In this document: one piece after another, positions 46,201 to 54,414 of the stretch
Position numbering within the stretch: position 1 is the stretch's first letter
How the letters are laid out: every line of letters starts with the position of its first letter
Assembly (NCBI RefSeq): GCF_030518795.1
Contig: NZ_CP130427.1
Location: forward strand, 4,650,001 to 4,714,000
Length of the DNA stretch: 64,000 nt
DNA from: Micromonospora sp. NBRC 110009
GTDB taxonomy: Bacteria; Actinomycetota; Actinomycetes; Mycobacteriales; Micromonosporaceae
Reading direction: 5' to 3'
Position numbers and translations under genes: made by a program
Notes under the pieces: model-generated
The model's database searches: none
What the model was told of the DNA's origin: nothing
The model's input: only the letters and a program-made list of their open reading frames with translations

Positions 46201-46502
46201 TGCCGGCCGCCCGATCCGCGTTCAAGGAGGGTCTCCGCCTCGTGCCTGAACCTCCCGCCGATGGGTACCCCGACTACCAACTCATGGACGCCCGCGGGCT
46301 GATCTTGACGGGGCTGGCGGTGTGCGACGATCTGACGTCGGACCTCATCGACCAGGCCGCCGACGCCTACCGTCAGGCCAGGCGCGTCACGGCGGCGAAG
46401 GGTGCCGTGGCCCGAGTTGCGTTGCGGCTCAAGCAGTTGGAGACGGACTCTGTGTCGATCCCGGAGCGACTTTGGGCTGCTGCTCAGATCCCATCACAAT
46501 GA
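43263..46502 (+). CDS. EAD / TIR-like / STAND NTPase / TPR receptor
   Basis: 1079 aa, ATG 43263, eight bases after the protease stop. Residues about 5-85: an EAD-type death-like domain (LNYY-type core in EALFNYYTFNQLRDVVRRLD, VETADRQGWLMPLL). About 95-190: a TIR-like alpha/beta domain (LVVAVAHAPQDAALADELERYL) with no clear catalytic Glu, so probably a scaffold. About 295-560: STAND NTPase with Walker A LQGRSGVGKTGVV near 322 and Walker B VLLVIDDADELFG near 415. About 680-1060: TPR-like repeats (YTGAARDLGRARHLAELAG, DEAETAADRAARSADE). This resembles an NLR-like sensor: TPRs detect the trigger, the NTPase oligomerises, and the EAD recruits EAD1-trypsin. Confidence 0.8.
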   Translation: MPRASLQPHEVLEIREALFNYYTFNQLRDVVRRLDVDLRRLEKENATLPDFARDVVETADRQGWLMPLLAATAHIDPLIGAHLERLAKAQADAGPSPGERGNHLVVAVAHAPQDAALADELERYLERSALPVQPLRGGGADVLVFLATEHAIGEASPCRAKVEDAVTRGLDVIAVVADSAAPRSGWAAGLDPVDGRDGWVGLGRRLREAASPRRQLRKLVSRRDAVERGRAGADTAEADRINAELRELHELIAQVSLRLDGHRPEPAPAQPLDVPGPADDDLAYAGEPLAADHSTFHDRQPYLDELERLLSEPDQRMIFLQGRSGVGKTGVVARLLAERRAGLRAPFLRGFVYLPAFGFRPVNAAAVVSAIARMVRGREQARLVVNAQRLKQPWLDVLDHALDGLADCPVLLVIDDADELFGEDGRFQDEELRDVVDRLRQRRDHGVRILLVGQPIGPVPESFELSLDEGLPEPHDLRFLQALDTEGLLHLNDVPTLTYLCRLVDGSPRALELVFALLSQDSRRSIEDQIHDLEQISGDPSGAVLKKVFLQLDIEDKRILQALAIYARPVKPAAVDELLGDYVPGIGSAHRLLRLHRLRLVRRDDQGRFYLPPRNDRAIVLNTLAEGGCDDVAASSGLLTQVALYHRAAEHFERHRTPAEKIGGVGDLDNHLAEIDMRIAAGEYSTALHLADDLNRFYLMRWGHGVLVERPLTRLEGRLTDRDEYFRLCALAWIAGQQRRPERVIEHAAAAQRLAGSRKAVARLLTTVGKAHFDQDRLDEAANLHRQALRRIPMVLVPSGGIIRAAAQIGIASVLTRAADFTGALDHYEKARRNLPRSLDGAGSDAALLLVLDAAGRGIIRTHLGDYTGAARDLGRARHLAELAGLEIELGEGHLHDAQLLIVQERWDEAETAADRAARSADETGSRMLRRDAREVSSLIALCRGELKQAADTIRVAVRHDPTADGLALKGMIDFRSGDLPAARSAFKEGLRLVPEPPADGYPDYQLMDARGLILTGLAVCDDLTSDLIDQAADAYRQARRVTAAKGAVARVALRLKQLETDSVSIPERLWAAAQIPSQ

Positions 46503-46616
46503 TAGCCACGCCGAGGAGGACCAGGACGACGATCACGCCGACCGCGACCAGCACGCCACCGACCCCGCCCCGCTCGGCGGGGTCAATCCACCCTGCCATG
46601 TGCCTGCGGTAGAACA
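46429..46616 (-). CDS. possible small single-pass membrane protein
   Basis: 62 aa from ATG 46616, antisense to the last 74 bases of the STAND gene. It has a near-ideal membrane helix (VGGVLVAVGVIVVLVLLGVA) and a short Ser/Pro tail. A short antisense overlap at a convergent gene end is common for real genes. It could be a stress peptide or holin-like protein; function is not known. Confidence 0.4.
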
Positions 46617-46794
46617 TTGGATCACCAAGCGTCCATTTCGTGTCACTGTGAGTGCCTGAGGCGACGTTAGAGGCCGCCCGAGCGGCGGGTCCATGACGCA
46701 TTGACCGCGTCCGTTCCCCGCCATCCGGCGGCGCGACCCTGACATGCACGTCGAGGTGCTGGCGGCGCCGCACCGTCTCGGCGAGGATCAGGCG

Positions 46795-47400
46795 ATGGTT
46801 CCCCGGGTCGCGGTCGTCGATCCGTTGCCGCTGTTCCGGCGCGGCGTGGTCGCGGCGATCACCGCGGCCGGGTACGGCGTGGAGGAACCCGACGACGCGG
46901 TGACCTGGGCGGCCGTTCCAGAGAGGCGGATCGTCGTGCTGACCGTGCAGGCGCCCGGTGACTGGGCCATGCTCGACGCGGTCTGCCGTGGCGCGGCCGG
47001 CAACGGCGTGATCGCCGTCCTCGACCGGCCCGAACCGGCCGCGTACGTGCGTGCCCTAACCTCCGGCGCGGTCGCCGCGATCCCGCGCGACGCCCCACCC
47101 GCGGTGCTTCGCGCCGTGCTCGACGCGGCCGCCGACGGGAAGAGCCTGATCCCCACCGAGGCGCTGCGGGCCCTGATTCGCCCGGAGGCCGGCCCGGACG
47201 TCGGCGACGCCGTGCCGTCGGCGGACGAGATTTCCTGGTTGCGCCGGCTCGCCAGGGGAGACAGCGTCGCCGAGGTCGCCGACCGGTCCGGGTACTCGGA
47301 ACGGATGATGTTCCGCCTGCTTCGCGATGTCTACACCCGGATGGGCAAACGGAACCGGACCGAGGCCCTCATGCACGCCAAGGACCAGGGTTGGCTCTGA
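46795..47400 (+). CDS. LuxR-type regulator with degenerate receiver
   Basis: About 201 aa from ATG 46795 (GAGGAT site upstream; ATG 46744 lacks one). The N-terminus starts like a receiver (PRVAVVDPLPLFRRGVVAAI), but the position of the phospho-Asp reads VVLTVQAPGD, so phosphorylation is unlikely. The C-terminal HTH is ADEISWLRRLARGDSVAEVADR, SGYSERMMFRLLRDVYTRMG, typical LuxR/NarL. It is followed 68 bases later by the patatin gene and may control the conflict cluster. Confidence 0.7.
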   Translation: MVPRVAVVDPLPLFRRGVVAAITAAGYGVEEPDDAVTWAAVPERRIVVLTVQAPGDWAMLDAVCRGAAGNGVIAVLDRPEPAAYVRALTSGAVAAIPRDAPPAVLRAVLDAAADGKSLIPTEALRALIRPEAGPDVGDAVPSADEISWLRRLARGDSVAEVADRSGYSERMMFRLLRDVYTRMGKRNRTEALMHAKDQGWL

Positions 47401-47468
47401 CTCTGTCGCATCCACGATTGCGCTCCGCGACCGGGAGTGCACACGCTGGTGCGACGGCAGGAGGAGTC

Positions 47469-48614
47469 ATGACCGGAGACCTTGCCGACCTGCTGGCCGA
47501 CCACAGGCCGGCTCCCGACCGACCGCGACGCGCCCGGGAGGGGACCGCGCTGTGCCTCTCCGGAGGCGGTTACCGGGCGATGCTGTTCCACGCCGGCGCG
47601 CTGATCCGGCTCAACGAGACCGGACTGCTCGGCCGACTCGACTTCGTGTCCAGTGTGTCCGGCGGCTCGATCGCCGCCGGCGCCCTCGCCTGCGGATGGT
47701 CCCGCCTCACCTGGGCGGACGGCGTCGCCACCAACCTCGACACCGCGGTCGTCGACCCGCTGATGCAGCTCGCCGGCCACACCATCGACCGGCCCTCGGT
47801 GCTCACCGGCGCGCTGCTTCCCTTCCGGACGATTGCCGAGCAGGCCGTCCGGGCGTACCGGAAACATCTCTTCGCGGACATGTCCACCCGCGACCTGCCG
47901 GACCACCCACGGTTCGTCTTCACCGCGACCAACCTGCAGTCCGGTGCGCTGCTGCGCATCTCGAAGAAGTACCTGCGCGACTGGCGGGTCGGCAAGGTGG
48001 ACGTGCCAGACGTGCCGATCGCCGTCGCGGTGGCCGCGTCAGCGGCGTTCCCGCCGGTGCTGTCGCCGGTGCGGCTGCGGATTCCGACCGGGGCGTGGTC
48101 GGAGACTGGCGACGCGCTCGCCGATCCGGCCTACCGCACCGAGATGGTGCTGTCCGACGGCGGCGTCTACGACAACCTCGGCCTGGAGCCGGTGATCAAG
48201 CGGTGCTCGACCATTCTGGTCAGCGACGGCGGCGGGCAGTTGCGCCCGCGCACGCGCGTGGCGGTAACCTGGGCGCGGCACACCGCGCGGGTGCTGTCGG
48301 TGATCGACCAGCAGGTCCGCAACCTCCGTAGCCGGATGCTGATCCAGGGGTACGAGGACGGGGTGTACCAGGGGGCGTACTGGGGCATCCGCACGCCGAT
48401 CGAGCAGTACGGGACCCCCGGCGCGCTGGACTGCCCCGAGCCGTCGACCCGCCTCCTGGCGCAGACACCGACCCGGCTCAAGGCGCTCGACGTCGTCCAC
48501 CGCCAATGCCTGGCGAACTGGGGGTACGCGGTCTGCGACGCCGCCGTCCGCCGACATGTGGTCAAGGACGCGCCGAAGCCGGCCTTCCCCTGGCCGGAAG
48601 CAGCTGTCGGCTGA
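47469..48614 (+). CDS. patatin-like phospholipase
   Basis: 381 aa, ATG 47469 with AGGAGGAG at ideal spacing. Oxyanion loop LCLSGGGYRAMLFHAGAL, nucleophile VSSVSGGSIAAG (GxSxG-like), and catalytic Asp in VLSDGGVYDNLGLEP: all three patatin blocks are present and in order. Such enzymes hydrolyse membrane lipids; in bacterial immunity (CapV-like) they kill the infected cell. Placed with protease, CHAT and STAND genes, an effector role is plausible but not shown. Confidence 0.85.
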   Translation: MTGDLADLLADHRPAPDRPRRAREGTALCLSGGGYRAMLFHAGALIRLNETGLLGRLDFVSSVSGGSIAAGALACGWSRLTWADGVATNLDTAVVDPLMQLAGHTIDRPSVLTGALLPFRTIAEQAVRAYRKHLFADMSTRDLPDHPRFVFTATNLQSGALLRISKKYLRDWRVGKVDVPDVPIAVAVAASAAFPPVLSPVRLRIPTGAWSETGDALADPAYRTEMVLSDGGVYDNLGLEPVIKRCSTILVSDGGGQLRPRTRVAVTWARHTARVLSVIDQQVRNLRSRMLIQGYEDGVYQGAYWGIRTPIEQYGTPGALDCPEPSTRLLAQTPTRLKALDVVHRQCLANWGYAVCDAAVRRHVVKDAPKPAFPWPEAAVG

Positions 48615-49138
48615 ACACGGACCCTAACGCCCAGTGGCACGTACGGATCTGAGGTAGCCAGGCAGCCGGTATCGAAGCCGGGCAGAGCAAGCCAACCGCG
48701 ATTGCTTTCGTCGCCTCCGACGGAACGATGGCCCTCGCCAGCACGGATGCTGCAACCGATGCCAAGCTTCGCGAGCTGATCGACACGCTGCAATGACTGT
48801 CCGTGCTCCTCGACAAGCACGACTTGGCCGTTGCGCCGGAATCGTAAGTTGCGCGTCGGTGAGCAGCCGGCGTTTCTCCTCGCTCTTCGGCGTGCCCGAA
48901 GAGGTCACCGACCAACTAGGCTTGGGTTAGCCTCAAGGTCTTGCCGATCCTCATCGGCCGTGGGGCAATGGTTCGTGTGGCCCCTCGGACACCAGTTCTG
49001 GTGGAGTTCCACTGAAGATGAACGGGACCCGGTTCCGCATCGATGCGCCGGAGTACCTGCGCTCACCCGTCATCGTGAGCGTCGGCTAGCCGTACGTGGG
49101 CCCCGGCGCGCAGCGGGTTGTTGCCGGTTGGACCGGCC
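48615..49138. other. intergenic with short coding scraps
   Basis: No intact gene. The plus strand has a coherent C-terminal fragment (KPTAIAFVASDGTMALASTD, then ELIDTLQ) ending at about 48796, and an isolated 24-codon frame at 49018. Probably gene remnants left by integration events. Confidence 0.35.
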
Positions 49139-49622
49139 ATGACACCAACTCGACCCCGCGACCGTGAGCAGCTCATCGGCGCGCTCATTCCGGTCCCGCT
49201 TTCCGACCGACCGCGACCCCGTCCGGCGCCGATGCCGGCGCTGCCCGCACCGCGCCCGCCGGCAGACGCCTCACGGGACGAGATCCTGATCGGTATGGCT
49301 CGCCCGGACCGCTCCGGCCGGGTGACCGAACGCGGTCTGCTGCGCGCGCTGCGCTGGGGCCCGGGCCATCGCATCGCCATCAACGCGCAGGACCAGATGC
49401 TGGTGATCGTCGGCGCGTGCGGGGCAGCATGTGGTGGGCAGCCGAGGGGAGCTGCCGCTACCGGCCAGCGCGCGCCAGATGTGCGCGATCGTGCCCGGGC
49501 AGTCGCTGCTGCTCGCCGCTCTGGTCGCCCATGACCTGCTGGTGATCCACCCGGCCAGTACCGTCGCGCGGCTGCTGGCCGACCTGCACGCCCAGGTGAT
49601 CGGAGGCCGTCGTGTCGGCTGA
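49139..49622 (+). pseudogene. AbrB-like regulator linked to integrase, frameshifted
   Basis: Starts at ATG 49139 (TPTRPRDREQL). The first frame carries DEILIGMARPDRSGRVTERGLLRALRW and GHRIAINAQDQMLVIV; the rest (AGQHVVGSRGELPLPASARQ, MCAIVPGQSLLLAALVAHDLLV) is in another frame, with a one-base shift near 49405-49420. The stop overlaps the integrase start. Proteins of this type often precede tyrosine integrases in actinomycete integrative elements. Either a pseudogene or a sequencing slip. Confidence 0.55.
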
Positions 49623-50559
49623 TCCCGCCCGTGTCGCCGCAGCCCGGCAACTGCTGGCCCACCTCGGCGTCACCCTCGCCGATCTGCAGGCCGAGCCCGG
49701 TCCGAGCCTGCCGACGCTTGCCGAGTACCTGCCCCACGTCGTCGCGGCAGCCGGGCCAGGTGCCCGTCGCACCTACGGGACCTACTGGAACCGCATGGCC
49801 GCCGCCTGGGGCGAGCGCCCCTTGGACGCGGTCGTCGCCAGCGACATCGAGGCGATGCAACGACAGATGGCCGTGACCGCCCGGTCGCGGCGTAACAGCC
49901 GCTGCGGCCGGCACGCCGGCGAGCACGTCATCGCCGCCGCCCGCGCCATCTACAACCGGGCCATCGCCGACGGGCTCATCGACGCCGCAGCCAGCCCCGC
50001 CCACCGGGTGGTCAAGCCCCGCCGACTACCGAGCACCCGCCGCGCCCTGACCTCCGACGAGCTCGAACAGATCAACGCCGCCGCCCGCAGCAGCGGTAAC
50101 GACGTCCTCCTTGACGCCCTTCTGCTGCGGCTGCACACCGAGACCGCCTGCCGCCGCGGTGGCGCGCTCGGGATACGGCTGGCCGACCTGGACGCCGAAC
50201 GCGGGCTCGTGCGGCTGACCGAGAAGGGTGCCACCCTGCGCTGGCAGCCGATCACCCTTGACCTGGCCGCTCACCTCGATGAACATGCCCGCGCCCGGGG
50301 CGCGGTCTTGCCCACCGACCTTCTGCTGCGCTACCGCAACGGGCGGGCGATTACCGGCCGCCGCTACGACCACCTGTGGAAACGCATCGGCGAGCAGTTG
50401 CCGTGGGTGGCCGCCCAGGGCATCTCCACGCACTGGCTGCGGCACACCACCCTGACCTGGGTCGAACGGCACTTCGGCTACGGCATTGCCCGCGCCTACG
50501 CCGGGCACACCGACTCCACCGGGCCCGCGACCACTACATACATCAAGGCCGACCTGTAA
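49612..50559 (+). CDS. tyrosine recombinase / integrase
   Basis: 315 aa from GTG 49612, overlapping the end of the AbrB-like gene. N-terminal SAM-like domain (YLPHVVAAAGPGARRTYGTYW). Catalytic residues: Arg in HTETACRRGGALGIRL, Lys in TEKGATLRW, the box HWLRHTTLTWVERHF, GHTD, and Tyr in TTTYIKADL. All are present, so the enzyme looks intact. It probably belongs to an integrative element whose borders are no longer visible; no tRNA gene is adjacent. Confidence 0.85.
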   Translation: MSADPARVAAARQLLAHLGVTLADLQAEPGPSLPTLAEYLPHVVAAAGPGARRTYGTYWNRMAAAWGERPLDAVVASDIEAMQRQMAVTARSRRNSRCGRHAGEHVIAAARAIYNRAIADGLIDAAASPAHRVVKPRRLPSTRRALTSDELEQINAAARSSGNDVLLDALLLRLHTETACRRGGALGIRLADLDAERGLVRLTEKGATLRWQPITLDLAAHLDEHARARGAVLPTDLLLRYRNGRAITGRRYDHLWKRIGEQLPWVAAQGISTHWLRHTTLTWVERHFGYGIARAYAGHTDSTGPATTTYIKADL

Positions 50560-50711
50560 GCCGTCGCTGCGGCGCTGTCCGCCCTGACCGGCCAACCCCA
50601 CCCGCTCGCCGCCGTAGACCGCGCCAGCGGGCCGTGATGTCAGCCGGAACTGCCAGCGGCGGAATCGGGTTGATGGTCAGCCCCGTTTCGCAGCTGGCGG
50701 TCAGCGCACGG
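50560..50711. other. intergenic behind the integrase
   Basis: Nothing recognised. It separates the integrase from a minus-strand gene fragment. Confidence 0.4.
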
Positions 50712-51000
50712 TTACAGCACATCGGACTCCTTGATATCTGGCAGCCCGGTGGGTGTAACCATGGCAGGGCACAAGAATCGGATACCGAGCCGGATCAGCC
50801 AGTCCGCGCTGGCGGCCTGCAAGGTCCACGGGCGGTGCAGCAGGATCGAACGCATCGCTTCAGGCGTGGCAATCTGCGCCGGCAGTGGCGGCAGTTCTCT
50901 GAGCTGCTGGCCGTAACGGCTCCAATACTCGTGCTCACCGTCGAAGGCGGCACTGACACACTCCTTGACCAGCTGCGGCCACGTCGGGGTGCCCCACTAG
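50712..51000 (-). pseudogene. C-terminal gene fragment, unrecognised family
   Basis: The minus strand reads PTWPQLVKECVSAAFDGEHE, YWSRYGQQLRELPPLPAQIA, TPEAMRSILLHRPWTLQAAS and ADWLIRLGIRFLCPAMV, ending with TAA at 50712. Composition is natural for a protein, but there is no start; it is cut at the end of the response-regulator gene. A more decayed copy lies at 53925-54160. Confidence 0.5.
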
Positions 51001-51641
51001 CCGGGCACCACGAGGCCGTGCTCGTAGGCGAAGATCACCGCTTGGATGCGGTCGCGTAGGTCGAGTTTGGTAAGGATCCGGCTGACGTGGGTCTTGGCGG
51101 TCGTGTCGGAGATGAAGAGCTCTGCGGCGATCTCGGGGTTGGACAGGCCACGTGCCATGAGCCGCAGCACCTCCAGTTCCCGGGCGGTGAGGGTATCCAG
51201 GGCGGGTGAGCGGCGCGGGATAGGGGCCCTGGCGAAGGCCTCGATGACGCGGCGGGTCACTCCTGGCGTGAGCATGCCGTTCCCCGCCGCGACGACCCGG
51301 ACCGCCTCGATGAGCTGCTCGGCCGGGGCCTCCTTGGTGATGAACCCGGCGGCTCCGGCTCGCAGCGCCTCGTAGACGTACTCGTCGAGGTCGAAGGTGG
51401 TCAACACGATGATCCGGGTGGGCTGTCCGGCCAGTTGCCGGGTTGCCTCCAGGCCGTTGACGCCGGGCATCCGGATGTCCATGAGCGCGACGTCGGGGGT
51501 GAGGGAGCGGATCGCCCGTACGGCCTGCTCACCGTCACTCGCCTCCGCCACGACCTCCATATCGGGCTCGTCGTCGAGCATCAGCCGGAAGCCCCGCCGT
51601 ACCATGGCCTGGTCGTCGGCGATCACCACCCGAATGCTCAC
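50997..51641 (-). CDS. NarL/FixJ-type response regulator
   Basis: 214 aa; GTG 51641 overlaps the kinase stop (GTGA). Receiver: RVVIADDQAMVRRGF, phospho-Asp in DVALMDIRMPG near 54, IIVLTTFDLDEYVYEAL, Lys in GFITKEAP. C-terminal LuxR HTH: LTARELEVLRLMARGLSNPE, IAAELFISDTTAKTHVSRIL. Controlled by the sensor kinase encoded just upstream. Its target may be the divergent membrane protein gene. Confidence 0.93.
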   Translation of the reverse strand: MSIRVVIADDQAMVRRGFRLMLDDEPDMEVVAEASDGEQAVRAIRSLTPDVALMDIRMPGVNGLEATRQLAGQPTRIIVLTTFDLDEYVYEALRAGAAGFITKEAPAEQLIEAVRVVAAGNGMLTPGVTRRVIEAFARAPIPRRSPALDTLTARELEVLRLMARGLSNPEIAAELFISDTTAKTHVSRILTKLDLRDRIQAVIFAYEHGLVVPG

Positions 51642-52789
51642 CGCTCGCTCCCCGCGAACGGCAGCAGGGCGTGCACGCGGAAACCGCCGCCCTCGCGGGG
51701 ACCGGCCTCCAGCCGCCCGTCGTACAGCGTTGCCCGCTCGCGCATCCCGATCAGACCGTGCCCGGTGCCCGGGCCGAGCGGCGCCGTCCCCTTACCGTCG
51801 TCGCGGACCTCCAGTTCCACGGCCTCGCCGTTCCACCGGATCGCGAGCTCCGCCCGCGCGCCCTGCCCGGCGTGCCGGAGGGTATTGGTCAGCGCCTCCT
51901 GCACGATCCGATACGCGGCCAGGTCTACGCCGGGTGGCAGCGTGGAAGGCGCACCCTCGACCGTCACCTCGACGGTGAGTCCGGTCTCGCGCATCTGGTC
52001 CAGCAATGGTGGCAGCCGGTCGAGCCCGGGCTGCGGGTCGAGCGCAAGCACTTCGCCGTCCGCGCGAAGGATCCCGAGCAACCGCCGCAGTTCTCCGATC
52101 GCGCCCCGCCCTGCCTGCTCGACCTCGTCGAGGAGTTCGCTGTCGCTGGGCCGCTCGTGCCGCAGACGCCGCCGTACGACGCCTGTTTGCACGACCATCA
52201 CGCTGAGACTGTGGGCGATCACGTCGTGCAGCTCGCGGGCGATCCTGGTCCGCTCGGCGAGCACGGCCCGCTGCGCGTCCTCGGCACGCCGCCGCTCGAG
52301 CTCGGCGGCCTGCTCCTTCAAGATTTGCGTCTCCTGGCCGCGCATACGGATCAGGTAACCGAGGATCCACGCCCCGGCGAACAGCACTCCGGTGAACAGG
52401 AAGTCCCCGACACCGCCGCGACGGGGGTCAATGGCGAAGCCGACCAGCACGAACGTGGCCACCATGGCGGCGCCGACGACGGCGTCACTGAGCTTGGCGT
52501 TGGCCGCCACGGAGTAGCAGCCCACGATCATGGCGAAAAACACGTAGCCGCTCTCGAAACTGTGGCTCACCAATGAGGAGGTGGCCACGACGAACATGAC
52601 AACGGCGATCACACCGAGCGGCCAGACGCGCCGCCACGCGATGGGCACGACCGTGGCGGCAGCGACGAGCATTTCCAGAATGGTGAAGTGAAGATCGGTG
52701 CTGGTCAACGCCTCGGCCACGGCGGCCGTGAGGAGCGCCCCGGCGACCAGGATGTCGGTCCAGGGCGGACGGGGCGGGGTCCAGCGCAT
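51638..52789 (-). CDS. sensor histidine kinase, NarX/DesK-like (HPK7)
   Basis: 383 aa from ATG 52789 (GTG 52798 also possible). About five membrane helices in the first 150 residues (ILVAGALLTAAVAEAL, VPIAWRRVWPLGVIAVVMFV, GYVFFAMIVGCYSVAA), no large extracellular loop. Then a coiled coil and H-box TRIARELHDVIAHSLSVMV with His near 188; HATPase with VRDDGKGTAPLGPGTGHGLIGMRER. A typical actinobacterial two-component kinase, paired with the regulator gene it overlaps. The membrane part suggests sensing of envelope stress or of the neighbouring membrane protein. Confidence 0.9.
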   Translation of the reverse strand: MRWTPPRPPWTDILVAGALLTAAVAEALTSTDLHFTILEMLVAAATVVPIAWRRVWPLGVIAVVMFVVATSSLVSHSFESGYVFFAMIVGCYSVAANAKLSDAVVGAAMVATFVLVGFAIDPRRGGVGDFLFTGVLFAGAWILGYLIRMRGQETQILKEQAAELERRRAEDAQRAVLAERTRIARELHDVIAHSLSVMVVQTGVVRRRLRHERPSDSELLDEVEQAGRGAIGELRRLLGILRADGEVLALDPQPGLDRLPPLLDQMRETGLTVEVTVEGAPSTLPPGVDLAAYRIVQEALTNTLRHAGQGARAELAIRWNGEAVELEVRDDGKGTAPLGPGTGHGLIGMRERATLYDGRLEAGPREGGGFRVHALLPFAGSER

Positions 52790-52923
52790 GGCGCTCACGA
52801 TAACGCCGCCGGCCGGGCGGTCGAACCCGTCCGCGTGGACGACGCCGGGATCGTCGGACTGCCGGACGACCAGCGGCATCCGCGCGACCTACGGTGACGG
52901 CCTCACCCATCAAGGAGGCTCAC

Positions 52924-53589
52924 ATGTCCACAACCCCCGACGACTTCCGTCGCCGCTTCACCGGTATATGCCTGATCGCCGGGCCGATCGTGATGACCGC
53001 GGCGATGGCGCTCAAGACAGTGTCAAGCCAGGACTCCCGCACCATCCTCACCGAGGTCGCCGCCGACCCGAGCCGATTCCGGCTGTCGATCCTACTCCAA
53101 CTGGTAGCAGTCCTCCTGCTGGTGCCGGGGCTGGCCGGACTGCCGCGGCTGTTCCCCGGACGAGGCGCGGTGCTCGGTCACCTCGGGATCGGGCTGCTCA
53201 CCCTCAACATGCTCGCGAACCTCGGCGATGCGGCGAGCGGCTCGGCCCTGTCAGCCATCGCCCCCGGCGGCGTCACCGACCAGAACGTGGCGATCCTGGA
53301 CGCGGTCGCTCGCGAACCTGTCTTCATCATCATCCAGCTCATGGTGCTGATCGGCCTGCTCGGGTTCGTCCTACTGGCAGTCGCCCTGTTCCGGGCGCGC
53401 ACGGTCCATTGGGCCATTCCCACGCTGTTGCTGGCGACGCTGGTTTCGTTCTTCGTACCCATCACTGAGGCGCTGGGGGGCGTTCTCCTCGTGCTGGCCT
53501 ACGGCTGGATCGGCGCTCGCTTCCTGCGGCCCGAACCTGCTACGGAACACGTTGTTGAGCATGCCGCGGAACCTGCCGCGGCAGGGTAA
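52924..53589 (+). CDS. DUF4386-like polytopic membrane protein
   Basis: 221 aa, ATG 52924 with AAGGAGG upstream. About six membrane helices: FTGICLIAGPIVMTAAMAL, LSILLQLVAVLLLVPGLAG, LGHLGIGLLTLNMLANL, VFIIIQLMVLIGLLGFVLL, HWAIPTLLLATLVSFFV, EALGGVLLVLAYGWIG. A short acidic/alanine tail (HVVEHAAEPAAAG) follows. It is divergent from the two-component operon, the usual place for its regulated target. Confidence 0.8.
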   Translation: MSTTPDDFRRRFTGICLIAGPIVMTAAMALKTVSSQDSRTILTEVAADPSRFRLSILLQLVAVLLLVPGLAGLPRLFPGRGAVLGHLGIGLLTLNMLANLGDAASGSALSAIAPGGVTDQNVAILDAVAREPVFIIIQLMVLIGLLGFVLLAVALFRARTVHWAIPTLLLATLVSFFVPITEALGGVLLVLAYGWIGARFLRPEPATEHVVEHAAEPAAAG

Positions 53590-54414
53590 CCTCCCTGAGG
53601 ATCCGCGAGGTGCTACGGCAACGCCAGCATCGGAGGCCACTCAGCAACCACGACCTCCTCCACACTCGCGGCTGTGGCGCGGGTCAGAGATGCACAACGA
53701 TTCGCTCGCTCTTCTGCCCAGCTCGCTGAGGCTGCCCAGAAGCGCACTTCAGCGGGCCGAAGCGACTATTCGAGCCCCGCGCCCGCCATGACGGCACGGC
53801 CACCGCCCCACATCGGAGATCTTGGTCAACCTCGATACTCACGGCGGTGGCCGCGCAATGTCACGTCAACACGCTGAACCAAGCTGCGGCCACCGGCATT
53901 ATCCCGCCGCGGACTTGGCTGACAGGCCATGATGGCCGCGGGAACCGCCAGCCGCAGAATCGTCAGCCCGAGCGGCTGTTGCCAGGGATGTTCGGTCACC
54001 GCAGATCGGACTCGTAAGGTTTCGGGAAGGCCAGATGGCGGCACTGTGGCAGGGACTATGAACCCGATGTCGAGCCGGATCAGCGACCCGCGACGTGCAA
54101 GGTTCACGGACGGTGCAGCAGGGTCGAACGCGTCGCTTCAGGCGCATGGCTGGCCGGAACCTAAAGGTGGTGCCGCCGCCAAGCGGTGGTTTCGGCTTCG
54201 AGCGCGAGGCGTGCAGGGTGGTGTCGCGGACCTCCCGGCGGCGTTCCCGAGGTGCAGCTGGACCAAGCAGCAGGGGTGATGCAGGGAGGACGGCCAATGC
54301 GGGCACCCGGAGCAACGCGGGGATGGTCATGGCGAGGACGGGCTCGGCATCCTTGATCCCCAGCCGACGCGGTCTGCCCTGCAGGAAGTGGTTGTTGGGC
54401 CGCTGCGGCCTGGT
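53590..54414. other. intergenic with decayed repeat
   Basis: No gene supported. The stretch 53925-54160 is a decayed copy of 50650-50890 (see the repeat entry). The remainder has low coding quality. Confidence 0.4.
53925..54160 (-). repeat. decayed copy of the 50.7-kb fragment
   Basis: Shares GAGCCGGATCAGC, TGCAAGG-TCACGG and the run GGTGCAGCAG-GTCGAACGC-TCGCTTCAGGC with 50790-50870, same orientation. On the minus strand it still reads APEATRSTLLHRP before a stop. The two copies bracket the two-component and membrane protein genes. Confidence 0.5.

Noticed and set aside
48951-48999. CCCCTCGGACAC resembling the 59.7-kb sequence
   Set aside because: Only 12 bases and no surrounding similarity; taken as chance.
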